From Arsenophonus sp052174475 (GTDB taxonomy: Bacteria > Pseudomonadota > Gammaproteobacteria > Enterobacterales > Enterobacteriaceae): a stretch of DNA of 64,000 nucleotides. Under the pieces are notes generated by a model. The model did no database searches. It worked only from the letters and a program-made list of their open reading frames with translations, and was not told the origin of the DNA. Every line of letters starts with the position of its first letter. The first letter of the stretch is position 1. The stretch lies in contig JBQMRO010000084.1 in assembly GCA_052174475.1 (NCBI GenBank), positions 1 to 64,000 on the forward strand. The letters are read 5' to 3'. Below, piece after piece: positions 44,930 through 54,953 of this stretch. Position numbers and translations under genes: made by a program.

Positions 44930-45275
44930 GCAAGAATTGCTACTGGAAACAGGAATAAGACATCAGTCATGGCTTTCAAGCAAGATATATTGAACTTATT
45001 GTATTAGGTGTAATAATTGGGTTACCTTATTTATGGACTATGCTAGTACGTTAAACTAGTAGCACTTTTTCTATTGCTGACTTATAGCATGTTGCTTGAT
45101 TATTTCTTTTTTTATTATTCGTTCAATGAGAGAGATGATATTTCTTGAAATTATTACTGACGCTTTGCTTCATTTGATTATAAATATTTGAGTTACTATT
45201 ACTAAGATTAATGGGATTGGGTTATTTATTCATGTTAGGCCTAATATTAGAAATTTAGCGTAGCGATCCCAGGCT
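44930..45275 (+). pseudogene. yifK: Amino-acid permease YifK, 5' fragment
   Basis: APC-family permease, the normal neighbour after wecG. Pieces: SSRYIELIVLGVIIGLPYLW (E. coli [20 protein letters not shown]) near 44975-45035 and FIIRSMREMIFLEIITD (E. coli FFIMRSMGEMLFLEPVTG) near 45115-45160. It is cut by IS256-type copy 8 and resumes on the other side. Confidence 0.82.
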
Positions 45276-46365
45276 GCTATTTCCACCATGATCCTTTGTA
45301 AATCTATTCTCCATCCTTAAATTTTATGTTATTTGTTGAAGGATGTCGAGTAGGTCAAATCTCCTTAGCTGATCAGTTTTCTAATTAGATTGGAGTAGAT
45401 TAAATAGGATTAAAGGGTTGTTTTCTCGAATTACACTGCTTCGAACATTAGCTTCATAGCCTCAACTCTCGTGCAAAATCCGATATCCAAATTGGATTCA
45501 TCGTACTTATTGACGCCCCAATAAGGCTAACGGGAAGTAATAGGAGATGCTAGCCATTCTTCTCGAACTTTCTTTAGATTCTTTATGCTATAATACCTTT
45601 GTTGAAACCACTTACCAAAAATATCAATGTGTTTATTAGCGGCATTGCAGTTCTTTGCTACCCAGATCAGCTCACCCTTAACTTTCAGTGTTGCATGTCT
45701 TTGTAGAGTAATTTAGTACCAATGCTGTTTTGTGTCTCAATAACATTAATGCTGCGCGCTCAAAAGTATCTTTTTATTGCATTCCAAAACTAAGTGTACC
45801 GTCTCCTGTAACAAGTCTAGTAGATACAGTTAAGTCCAGCGTTCACAACAGCTTATGGAAAAATTTATCCTAGTTTGCCACTTACTTTTAATAACTATCT
45901 TCGATCGCAAGGAATTTTTTACATCTATGTGCAGTGCCGCTAATAATTAGTAGTAGACAAAAGCAATCATCTTGTCTGACAGGTATGCTATATGTCATTG
46001 GCTAAAAAATAAATGTAGTGGATATCGCTTAAATTATGCAGCTACCATTGCTTATGCTCTTCAAGGTATTCCTGTTTTAGTCTCCTTATAGGAGTATATT
46101 AGCAGAGAGCTCATGCGATTTTTACCTAGAAGAACCTCATGCCTTCAAGCTCCGCCTTAAGAGTGGAGCCTATTAGCTGCCTTACTACCATTACGGATGA
46201 ATTCATACAAGAAATTATAGGTAATATCTGATTTTACGGATATCTGTAGGATAGAGTTTTCATGACATATCATCTCTCTGTTGTTGATATTATTCATGAA
46301 ATTAATCAATAGGATTAAAATCACCATCTCCAAAACTATATGCATCATAAATGAGCATAACTCTT
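45270..46365 (-). mobile_element. IS256-type element inserted in yifK, decayed, copy 8
   Basis: Minus-strand element that splits yifK. The N-terminal end at 46157-46348 is open and reads SILQISVKSDITYNFLYEFI, then RNGSKAANRL, the FIRNGA region of the family. The C-terminal RTTNPIES region lies near 45490. It is somewhat shorter than other copies. Continuity of YifK on both sides shows it entered a once-whole gene. Dead. Confidence 0.8.
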
Positions 46366-47235
46366 AGTGATAGTCGCTATTGGAATATTAGAGATTACAG
46401 GGATTGCTATCTATATGGAATTTATTTTCCTGAGATGTTTCATAATAGATTTTGCTGGTGGCTGTGGCAAGGCTTTTATTTGTGCCTTGTATTGCAGTAG
46501 ATTCTTATTAAGATATAGAATTAATTTCTATTACTTTTAGAGAAGCAAAAAAAGCTGCAAGCTACAATTAAAGAAAGCTATTAATAATATTTAATTGCGA
46601 ATTTTAATTTTTTGTTTCGGTACTATTTTATAGTTATGAGATTTTTCTCTTGGAGAAATTTTGGACTAAATATTAGCCTATTTTTGTTAATTTTTCTAAA
46701 ATTAGTCATTGTATAGGCAGCTGCCGCGGTGATTAATATGTGCTATTTGCAACTGAGTATTATCAGGTTCAATAGTGGTATGTATACTGGATGGCGTATA
46801 ATTTATATTTAAGAATAAAATTCTTAACTGTCAATTTTTTTTGAAAAAAACAGAAATTGATCTCCACACATTATATGTTATGCTAAAAATTTCAGCTATT
46901 AGTTGGATAATATCTTATTATAATGATCTCTGATCATTAGCTATTTTTATATATGTTCATAGTATGCGTGAATTGCCTAGAAATGATAACATGGTTTGTT
47001 TTTTATTAAGTAAATTGTGCTTTCGACAAGTAGAGTGACAGCACTTAGATTAATATATTTTTAAATCAGTATTATTTCCTTGCGTAAAATATTTTATCTT
47101 GTTTTTTTGACGCGCGTGCTTATTGCACGGTAATTAATTCAGATATCCCTTTATCATTAATTATTAGCAGTAAATTTTATTGATTGTTTTGTGATCTATT
47201 TTTTTTAAATCATTTTTCTTTTTATAAAATAATAA
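46365..47235 (+). pseudogene. yifK: Amino-acid permease YifK, 3' fragment
   Basis: Resumes with VAIGILEITGIAIYMEFIF (E. coli VGISEITAIGVYVQFWF), then LRILIFCFGTIL near 46595, FNSGMYTGW near 46775 (E. coli CNSGMYSCGR), SMRELPRNDNM near 46965 and FKSVLFPCVKYFI near 47060 (E. coli FRSILFPWANYVT). Heavily stopped. Confidence 0.82.
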
Positions 47236-47393
47236 AAATTATTAACAATATCAGTTTAACTGCTTAAAAATAATAGAAAGGTTAGTTCTATGATTGAAAT
47301 AGATAAAGAATAATCAAATAATCTTTTAATTTAAAAAATTACTAGACAGAATCGGATTAAATCCGTACTATCCATCACCCTTAACGGTGTTAA

Positions 47394-47468
<75 letters not shown>

Positions 47469-47540
47469 TTTTTACTGCGTGCTCTCTTACGGTATAGCAG
47501 ATTAATATTATATACAATGAATTAAATTTTTAGAGATTTT

Positions 47541-47617
47541 GGTGGCTATAGCTCAGTTGGTAGAGCCCCGGATTGTGATTCCGGTTGTCGTGGGTTCGAA
47601 TCCCATTAGTCACCCCA
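47541..47617 (+). tRNA. hisR: tRNA-His (anticodon GTG)
   Basis: Cloverleaf from GGTGGCTATAGCTCAG to CACCCCA, with the extra G-1 paired to C73, anticodon stem CCGGA/TCCGG around TTGTGAT (anticodon GTG), T-arm GGGTTCGAATCCC, and an encoded CCA (47615-47617). Almost identical to E. coli hisR and 73 bases after tRNA-Arg. Confidence 0.97.
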
Positions 47618-47638
47618 TATTTGTTTTAGTTCAGTTTT

Positions 47639-47727
47639 CAAATGTGATGAAATTAGTAGTTGCGCTAGCTTAAGGTGCTAGTATCTATCACTTACGGATA
47701 GATCAGTTCAAGTATTCATTTTTGCAC
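47639..47727 (+). pseudogene. leuT: tRNA-Leu remnant
   Basis: Third place of the tRNA operon. GATGAAATTAGTAG and GCGCTAGCTTAAGGTGCTAG match the D-arm and anticodon arm of enterobacterial leuT. The anticodon loop reads TTAAGGT (AAG where CAG is expected), and a long variable arm ATCTATC/GATAGAT is still paired. GTTCAAGT and GCACC of the T-arm and 3' end are visible, but the acceptor and T stems no longer pair, so it is probably dead. proM, normally next, was not found. Confidence 0.65.
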
Positions 47728-47864
47728 CTTAATATAAATAAGTTTTAAACTTACATGAGAGTATCGTTAAAAAAAGAAATTTTTTATTTGCTATAAGAAA
47801 GTGCAATTGATTTTTTACAGTATGTCAGAAGTTTAAGTTCTCTCTCGCTGATGAAGTTTTAAAG

Positions 47865-48269
47865 AAATACTGCAATTATTGTCTATGCTGGTAATGATTA
47901 TTGGTAGAAATCCCTCATACAGTATAAGAGATTTTGGCTATAGAAGTTTTCATAAAAAAGCAAATAGTCATAAAGATTATAGATACTATTTCTTTGTACT
48001 CCTTACCACATAAAACTGCATCTTATTAGTTAGCTCAGAGACAATCTATTAAATGATATCGATTAATGCGTTAAATCAACTACTTCACTTTTATCCTCCC
48101 CATATTATCATAGTGAATATGGTATCCGCTGAACATTCATTATGGTTATAGCGATATTGTTGCAAATCTCTAATTCCAGTAAAAAAATTAATAATTTTAC
48201 TGAAAAGTCCTCTGGCGAAACTCCATAATCTATAATAAGGATGGATGGTTAATTTATTAGAAAATCTTG
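47865..48269 (+). mobile_element. IS1595-type remnant, 5' part, copy E
   Basis: Matches the first 400 bases of copies D and F: the GGTAGAAATCCCTCATACAG edge hairpin, AAAAAAGCAAATAG and, near 48165-48240, the AAATCTCTAATTCCAG and AAGTCCTCTGGCGAAACT segments. It stops where IS256-type copy 9 begins; no continuation was found beyond that element. Confidence 0.55.
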
Positions 48270-49625
48270 GTGTACGACAATCAGGCTATAGCTTCACCAT
48301 GATGCTTTGTGAATTTCTTCTCCATCCTTAAATTGAATATTGTTTACTACCATGGTTAAAGTAGGTTAATTTCATTATCTAGTTCTAGCTTTTTTGCGTA
48401 GACTAGAGTAAGCTTAAATACCATTAAAAGGGTTGCTTTCTAGAACAACAGTGCTTCACGCATTGACTTAATAGTCTAATACTATCGCAAAAAACCAACT
48501 CAATCGGATTCGTCGTTCTTATTGATGCTCAGTGCACTGATAGAAATATATAGAATGCAGCCATTCTTCTTAATCTTTATCTAACTTCTTTATAGCTGGA
48601 AGTTACGATGAAAACTTTATTAATAAAATATCAATAGCTTTATTAGCGGCGTCGCGGTTTCTGCTAGCAAAATTCCAGCAGCTCACCATTAATTCGATTG
48701 CATCTCTTTAGAGATAGATGCAAACTATATTAGTTATTTTGTGTCTCAACAGTATTTATGCTGCATGTCCAGAAATATATTTGTCATTGCATTCCAAAAC
48801 TAAAGACAGCGTCTCCCGTTATTCAAGTTAGTCCTTGGAGATACGATTAAGCTATGCACTCGCAGAGTGTATTAGAAGTTAAACTCAAGTGTGCTTCTGA
48901 CTCTTAATGATCACCTTCCACTGCAGTTTCTACTTACCTCCATGCGCAGTACCATCGATAATGAGTGACAGCTAAAGGCAATTAACTTGCCTGACAGTGC
49001 AGTTATCTCATTGGCCAAGAACTAAATGTAGGTATATCACTTAAATCACACAGCCGCTATTGGCTATGCTCTTTAAACTATTTCTATTTCAGTTTATTGA
49101 TGGTACTTTAAAGAGAGCATGTGCTTTTCACCAAGATCGCTAGCAGATCTTTGTAAAATCACCGGTGGAGATTTCTCGCAGATACAGGAATGAAAGCAAC
49201 TCTTCGTTATTTTTGCACGCCTTAGATAAGGTAGTAATAATAATTTGTTGAAGGATATTGCATTGCTGATACAATCTCTAACCTTTAGCACTTTAATCTC
49301 AACATCGCAAATAGCAGTTTATATAGTTCATTATAGCAATAACCGTTACGGACGCCGGATGATATCCCTAGATAAGGCGACGTTCAGCATATTGTTGCAG
49401 CATGGCTTTGAGCTAAATCTCAACAACAGGGCCTATTAACTCCCTGATATTATTGCGAATGAGTTTATCCTAGGGACCTAGAGTAATATGTAGTTTTGTG
49501 AGTACCTGTATAATAGGATTTTTTTATGAGATAAGATAAATCTGTTGTTGAAATGATTAACGAAATCAATCAGCAGGATACGCCAACATTTCTGAAACCA
49601 AATACCTAAAAATAAGCATAATTCG
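48270..49625 (-). mobile_element. IS256-type element, decayed, copy 9
   Basis: Minus-strand remnant that follows copy 8 along its length: C-terminal region near 48480-48600, AVE-like region near 48920, N-terminal region near 49430-49590 (TTGAAATGATTAACGAAATC). It adjoins the truncated IS1595-type copy E. Dead. Confidence 0.7.
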
Positions 49626-50090
49626 TTATTTTATCTTTTTATAAAAGTTTGTCGTGTGTTAATGACAAATTTAATAATTAAATCTTCAATTAAGAGAGAT
49701 TTAATTTAATGAAAAACAAAAAATATAAATTTCACTAAACATCTTTAATAAGAGACAGTTTAACAATGAATATTGTAGATTATGTGGCAATCAAGATAAA
49801 TTAAATTTTTTTTAAAAGACAACAACAGTTTATTGATAGATTTTTATTCAAAAATAGGCGTAAAATTTTTTGAGTAAAAGCAATCTTTACATGAATTATA
49901 CTTTAAGATAAAATTTAGATTTTCATCCTGCTTCTTGTGATAGCATTCAACACCCTAAACTATAGGGTGTATAAGAAATGCAGAGCCAATTTAATATATC
50001 TACTGTCGACGTTAGCGATGCATGATGACCATCACAAACCGGATTAAACGTTTAGTGAGGTTATATAATTCGTTTATAGACCTAAGAATA
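49626..50090. other. Region before the hem genes without a gene
   Basis: Very AT-rich, no protein-like frame. It holds two inverted repeats, AATTAAATCT/AGATTTAATT (49676-49706) and ACACCCTA/TAGGGTGT (49950-49970), then a terminator at 50095. By synteny proM should lie in this interval but could not be recognised. Confidence 0.4.
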
Positions 50091-50094
50091 TTTT

Positions 50095-50120
50095 AACACC
50101 TATTTTGGTAGGTGTTTTTA
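50095..50120 (+). terminator. Intrinsic terminator
   Basis: AACACCTA (50095-50102) pairs with TAGGTGTT (50109-50116) around TTTTGG, followed by TTTA. It could have ended the tRNA operon transcript; the hem genes beyond run the other way. Confidence 0.7.
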
Positions 50121-50369
50121 TTTTATTAATTATTTAGGAAAACTAAAATTTTACTAAAAATGAAATTATTAAATAGTATTATTGATGACATATAAAATAG
50201 ATATTTTTAGATTAAAAATATCAAATTAATCGATAAAAATAAAAGCTTCTGAAAGTTAGAAGTAAGATTAAATAACAGAGAAGAGATATTCGCCATCAAT
50301 TTTATCCTTTAATAAAAAATAAGTTATATAGGTGAATATGTGCTACTTCTTTTGCTTTATGTTACTTAT

Positions 50370-51515
50370 CTAAAGAATGAGTAACGCAAACAAAGTCGTG
50401 AGTATTATAGGGTTCTGCGCTAAAGCAGACTTAAAGTATATTTCTGCTTCTTACTGTTTTGGATATTGTAACGTAAGTTGACCTAATGTACTATTTAGTA
50501 ATAGAACTGCAGAGCTACATAACTATTTTATTAGATTGATTAGAATTATATTTTTACTTTCCTATCGCTATAGCTAATAAATAAGAAATAAACAATAAAA
50601 GATGTTCATCATATTGTTATTTTAAATCAGCAAAAATAATTTTTCTTCTGTTTAACTGTTAACAGTTTTAATAAAGTGAGCAGTAACGATTCATTGTAGT
50701 ATCGATTATGATGTATTTTACCTCCATGAGGTAAACTGGCACCAATATTTTGGATTTTCTCTGCTAATTTTAGCCATAAAATGATTAATCAATCTTTATA
50801 ATCGTCTTTATATAATTTATCGATCTCTTCTGTACTAGATAACTTTTCTTTTTATATAATTGGAAAAGTTCAATAAGCGGTTGATAACCACTGAACGCTG
50901 ATAGGTTTGTTCCGCTATTCTAAAGACTTAAGAAGTGAAGTAGTGGTGAGTTTTGCTTCTGTAATCCAGAAGTTTATCAACATATGACGTGTTATATAGA
51001 TTTTATCTTCAGTAAGTTGAAGAGGAATGCGTATAATATTAACAGGAAATTGATAACTACTCTTTACCTCTGCTTGCGAGGTAAGGTATTTGATTGGTAT
51101 AATATTGATCACTTCTTTGTTGAGTGGCAAACTCCTGCCAGGAGATTGTTAACAACTAGTTGTTCTGCATAATCAGAATGACCGGTTAGTAATTTTTCGA
51201 CTTATAAAAATTAACTTCTTCTAATTTAGAAGAAGTTTTTATTTGATTATGAATTTTTTAATATTTAAACCTTTTTAGCTAATCATGAGTACAAAATATT
51301 GTACTATAATCTTATTATAGTACTAGCAAAGAAAATAAAAAATAGAAAATAGAAAATAAATTGTAAAATAATAAAACAGATGACTAAACTGGTTATATTG
51401 GTTTCAATATCGTAGTTATTGTTTTGGATAAGATAAGCGCATAACTTTGGTCCCCGATAATTGGCCAAAGATGATACTAGCAATGAGTACATAAAAAGAT
51501 CAGAACTTTTTTCAT
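50370..51515 (-). pseudogene. hemY: HemY (TPR membrane protein of the hem operon), dead
   Basis: On the minus strand MKKVLIFLCTHC, then GPKLCAYLIQNNNYDIETNI, SLVICFIILQFIFYFLFF (E. coli GYVLIQTDNYNIETSVTGL), the N-terminal membrane hairpin, still open for 79 codons to 51304. Farther down are SGYQPLIELFQLYKKK, EKIQNIGASLPHGGKIHHNR and a STLGQLTLQYPKQ-like tail near 50460. Broken in several places. Function is unclear even in E. coli. Confidence 0.82.
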
Positions 51516-51619
51516 GCAGTCCTCTTCTTTCCTTCTCCTGCACGGTATTTATTGTTTGATTTTACCGTTTTTTTATTACTACAAGGCATTATTTATCTCA
51601 TGATTTATGCTCTTTTTTT

Positions 51620-52762
51620 AGTTTATTATATTTTTATGGTATCGCTGTTAGAAAATGGATTTAATCTTGAATATGTTCTTCAACGCTTTATCTCGAGTAG
51701 TAATAAATTTTTTCTTCCTAAGAAAATTCATTGTAATAGGTTATTTAATGAGTTTATCAATTTCGGTAAAGAAGGTTTTTATTGCCGCGTATTTATATTG
51801 AAGTAAATTTGAATCCAGGTTGAAACTTGCTCTAAAGGTTATTTATAAATTTATTTTTGATTGTTAGGTATGGATAGCTTGGGCGTTAATCCAGTAATTA
51901 TTCTTAAATATTGGCAAGTAAGTAAATATCCTGATTAGCTTGCAATAAATGTGTTTCATAAAAAATTCTAGAATGAATGGTAAAAATTTTTACTAAACTT
52001 TCCCAAGTTTGCCTAAGATTTTTGCTGATAATCAACAACTTTCTTGAAAAGTTCTATCCTATCTTCATTCATAAAGATAGCGGTTGGAAGTGCCACTATT
52101 ATTCATGAATAAATTATCGACATAACTATTATATTAATTAAGTTTTAAAATAATTCCATAATAATTAATTTGGATGCTGGTGAGATAGAACGCTGATACC
52201 CTTATTATTAAGGATTTATTGAATCTCAATTAAATTAGATAATTCATTTATTCCTGCTAGGGGATCGTGTTAGCACTTCTTAGTAAGACAATCGCAGTAA
52301 CTTGATTGTAGTCATTGGAAAATTTTTAGTTAGCTATTTTAGCTAAAAATTAACTTAAGCAAATAATCAGTATTATACATCTGCACTTGAAAGTGCAGTG
52401 ACTTATGCATGTAATTCTTTAATACGTTGTTAAAATTGCTTCTCATATTCCTCTTCTCTAACTGAGAAGAGGTTGGAATTCAATTAATTGTTTAATTTGC
52501 TGTTTTCTATTTTTTGTTGACGTTGTAGTTCACTTATTTATTGTTGTAATTAGCTTCTTTCATTAATTTATAATAAAATTATATATTAAAATAATGATAG
52601 AAATCACAACCCAGTATGATAATAAGTACGATAGTAAGTATACCACTAAACAGATCAGAATGCTTTTGCTTATGTAAATACTATTTTTCTCTAAAAATTA
52701 CCTTCCTGTTTTAAAGCATTTTATAAATTTTATTTGCTTCATTCTATTTGTTTTTGTTCCAT
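51620..52762 (-). pseudogene. hemX: HemX, dead
   Basis: Starts MEQKQIE and stops at once. Later pieces: KNFPNDYNQVTAIVLLRSAN (E. coli KLWSDQDVTTAAALLKSAD) near 52270-52330, LAGINELSNLIEIQ, QTWESLVKIFTIHSRI near 51990, LLQANQDIYLLANI near 51930, VSTWIQIYFNINTR near 51800. Length and place between hemD and hemY fit. Inner-membrane protein of unclear role. Confidence 0.8.
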
Positions 52763-52786
52763 CGTAATTAATATCTTAATATTAGT

Positions 52787-53524
52787 TTACATTAATGCTT
52801 GAATTAATGTATCATTATTAGCGTTTTTAGCTACTTTTACTGATTGCCACCCTAATTGGTAGGCAATACTGGCTAAACGTTTACTGACAATAATTAAGTG
52901 GCGAGAAAGTAACCAAGGTTTAACATCATCTGTAATTAAATTAAATAATAAATTTAACATTTCGCCGCTGGTAACAATAATTGTTCTAATATTTTCCTGC
53001 TGCCATTGTAAGTGAAAAGTTTGTCGATCAATATTTTATTGATTGACGTTGATAACACTCACAATAGTCAATATGACTTCTGCACGATTTTAATCTTGTA
53101 GCGAGTAATTCACGTCCACCGTTACCGCGTAATAACAAAGATTTTTTTCCTAATAGTGATTGTAATCCAGTTAATTTAAGTAATGTTTCACTAGTCTCAC
53201 CAGTTTGAGATAGTTGAATAGACAAATTAGTTAAATGGTGAAAAGTAGATGCTGTTGAATGTCCTATACCATAATAGGACATGGTATTAGGCCATTACCT
53301 CTTGCTAAAAAAAGTGCTGAATTAGCATGCCATACCGCATTTGCTGATAAGAAAAAACCCGATTACCATAAATTAGCCTAGTTAATTTATTCGGTAAAAG
53401 GGTTAAGTTCATTACCTGGTATAATTTTAATTAGTGGGATATGGAAGGCTATTTTTCCTAATGATCTAATGCGTTGAACAAGTTTCTCACCGCTTGGGTT
53501 TGGTCTGGTAACCAATATACTCAT
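52787..53524 (-). pseudogene. hemD: Uroporphyrinogen-III synthase HemD, dead
   Basis: Makes uroporphyrinogen III for haem. Starts MSILVTRPNPSGEKLVQRIR, LGKIAFHIPLIKI, then a stop after PFTE. The middle is open for 84 codons (53028-53282) with GHSTASTFHHL, GKKSLLLRGNGGRELLATRL and DYCECYQRQSI. It ends WQSVKVAKNANNDTLIQALM. Full length is kept. The ATG overlaps the hemC stop (ATGA at 53521-53524). Confidence 0.92.
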
Positions 53525-54463
53525 CGCAAAAATACTCCTGAAGAAATTTTATTAAGAATTTGTTTAGCACCGTTATTGAGTAATTCTTCCGCAAGTTCAA
53601 TACTCGCTTGTTGAACGTCTTCAGGCTTGAAATATCATTCTGAATGAATAAAATAACTACCATTTATAGCACAAACTACTGCTCTAAGCTAAATTTGTTT
53701 ATTTTTCTATATAGCATATCTCCCTATTTGAACTTGGCAGCTAGCTTCTAATCGATTATTGACGGCTCGTTCTTCTTGAATGCAGATAGCAGAATCATGA
53801 TGATGTAATGGCACTAGAAAATTTTGTGTCTAGTGATCATCAAGGCGGCATTCAATACCAATTGCGCCTTGTCCAACAGCAGGTAATGAATGCTCTGGCG
53901 GAAGAGCCATACGTATGCGCGTTTCTAAACCTAGATGTTTTAGACCAGCTGCAGCAAGAATAATGCCATCATATTCAGTATTGTTTAATTTATTTAGCCG
54001 TGTTTTAATATTGCCACGTAGATTTCGAATGACTAAGTTCGGATAAGTATTACATAGCTGGCATTGGCGATGTAGGCTTGATGTTCCTATAATGCTTTTG
54101 TCTGGAAGCGCATCAAGGGAATCGTACTGATTGGATACAAAAGCATTACGAGGATCTCCTCGCTGGCAAATAGCCATTAATCCTAAGTTATTAGGAAGCG
54201 TAGCAGGAATATCTTTTATGGAATGAACAGCAATATCAGCTAGGTTTTCTAATAGTAAATTTTCTAATTCTTTGACAAAAAGCTCTTTTACACCAATTTT
54301 AGACAGGGAAATATCATTTAGAATATCACCTTTAGTAGTTATGGAAATGAATTCGATCGTTAGTGTTGGATGATATTTTTCTAATTGTGTTTTTTACAAA
54401 AATCGCTTGCCACATTGATAATGGACTTTTCCTTGTTGTAATATGCAGCGTTTATATTGACAT
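53521..54463 (-). pseudogene. hemC: Hydroxymethylbilane synthase HemC, dead
   Basis: Builds the linear tetrapyrrole. Starts MSI-stop-TLHITTRKSPLSMWQAIF, a frameshift follows in an A-run near 54390-54400, and then a long readable stretch: VKELFVKELENLLLENLADI, HSIKDIPATLPNNLGL, ICQRGDPRNAFVSNQYDSLD, GTSSLHRQCQL, LPPEHSLPAVGQGAIGIECR. TAG follows RLDDH at about 53829 and another stop follows GRYAI at about 53712. The cofactor Cys remains in LEASCQV. Three lesions, full length, so probably a more recent loss than its neighbours. Confidence 0.93.
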
Positions 54464-54822
54464 ATTTCTTAGGTAATTAGATTATGAATAAATTATAAAG
54501 GAAAGATAGATAGTTTTTATATTTTAGTAAATTTTTACCGGTTGGTAATTAATCCGCTTAATAAGTATAGCTATTGTATGGTACAAATTATAAAAAGAAA
54601 AAAGTAGACAGGGGGAGCAACACTATTTACAAAACAGTTTTTGTTATTGAATAAACCGAATAAATATATGTTTAATTAATCGCTCTCTTTTTTTATATAG
54701 CTTAGCTTTCTAAGCTCTTAGAGACGAAAAAATTTTTTATGTAAAAGAATGGAAAGTATATAGTGTAAAAAATAAACAGTTAATATCTAGAGGTAATGTA
54801 CTTTACATTTTTTATATAAAAT

Positions 54823-54838
54823 GTTAAATTAATCACAT
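54823..54838 (+). promoter_or_regulatory. CRP (cAMP receptor protein) binding site of cyaA
   Basis: TGTTA-AATTAA-TCACA has the two five-base half-sites at six-base spacing (consensus TGTGA-N6-TCACA, one mismatch). It lies about 120 bases upstream of the cyaA start and closely resembles, from memory, the E. coli cyaA site, where CRP-cAMP represses the gene. Confidence 0.7.
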
Positions 54839-54953
54839 TTTTATCAACCTATTCAAAATAGGTTACCTCTGTTGTCGTTTCCAAATTTCAAAGGAAACGA
54901 ATGGATTAATTAAGGTTATTTGTTTTTTTTTAAAATTAATTCAGGTAAAAGCT

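Noticed and set aside
49950..49970. ACACCCTA/TAGGGTGT inverted repeat as a terminator
   Set aside because: No T-run on either side and no gene ends nearby.
49626..50090. proM (tRNA-Pro) in its expected place after leuT
   Set aside because: I found only weak chance matches and no cloverleaf.
51552..51806. 84-codon plus-strand frame rich in hydrophobic residues
   Set aside because: The minus strand holds the HemX C-terminal segments; the plus frame is chance in AT-rich DNA.
53830..54177. A short hemC protein from an internal Met
   Set aside because: It covers only the middle of HemC, with a frameshift upstream and stop codons downstream; it cannot give the enzyme.
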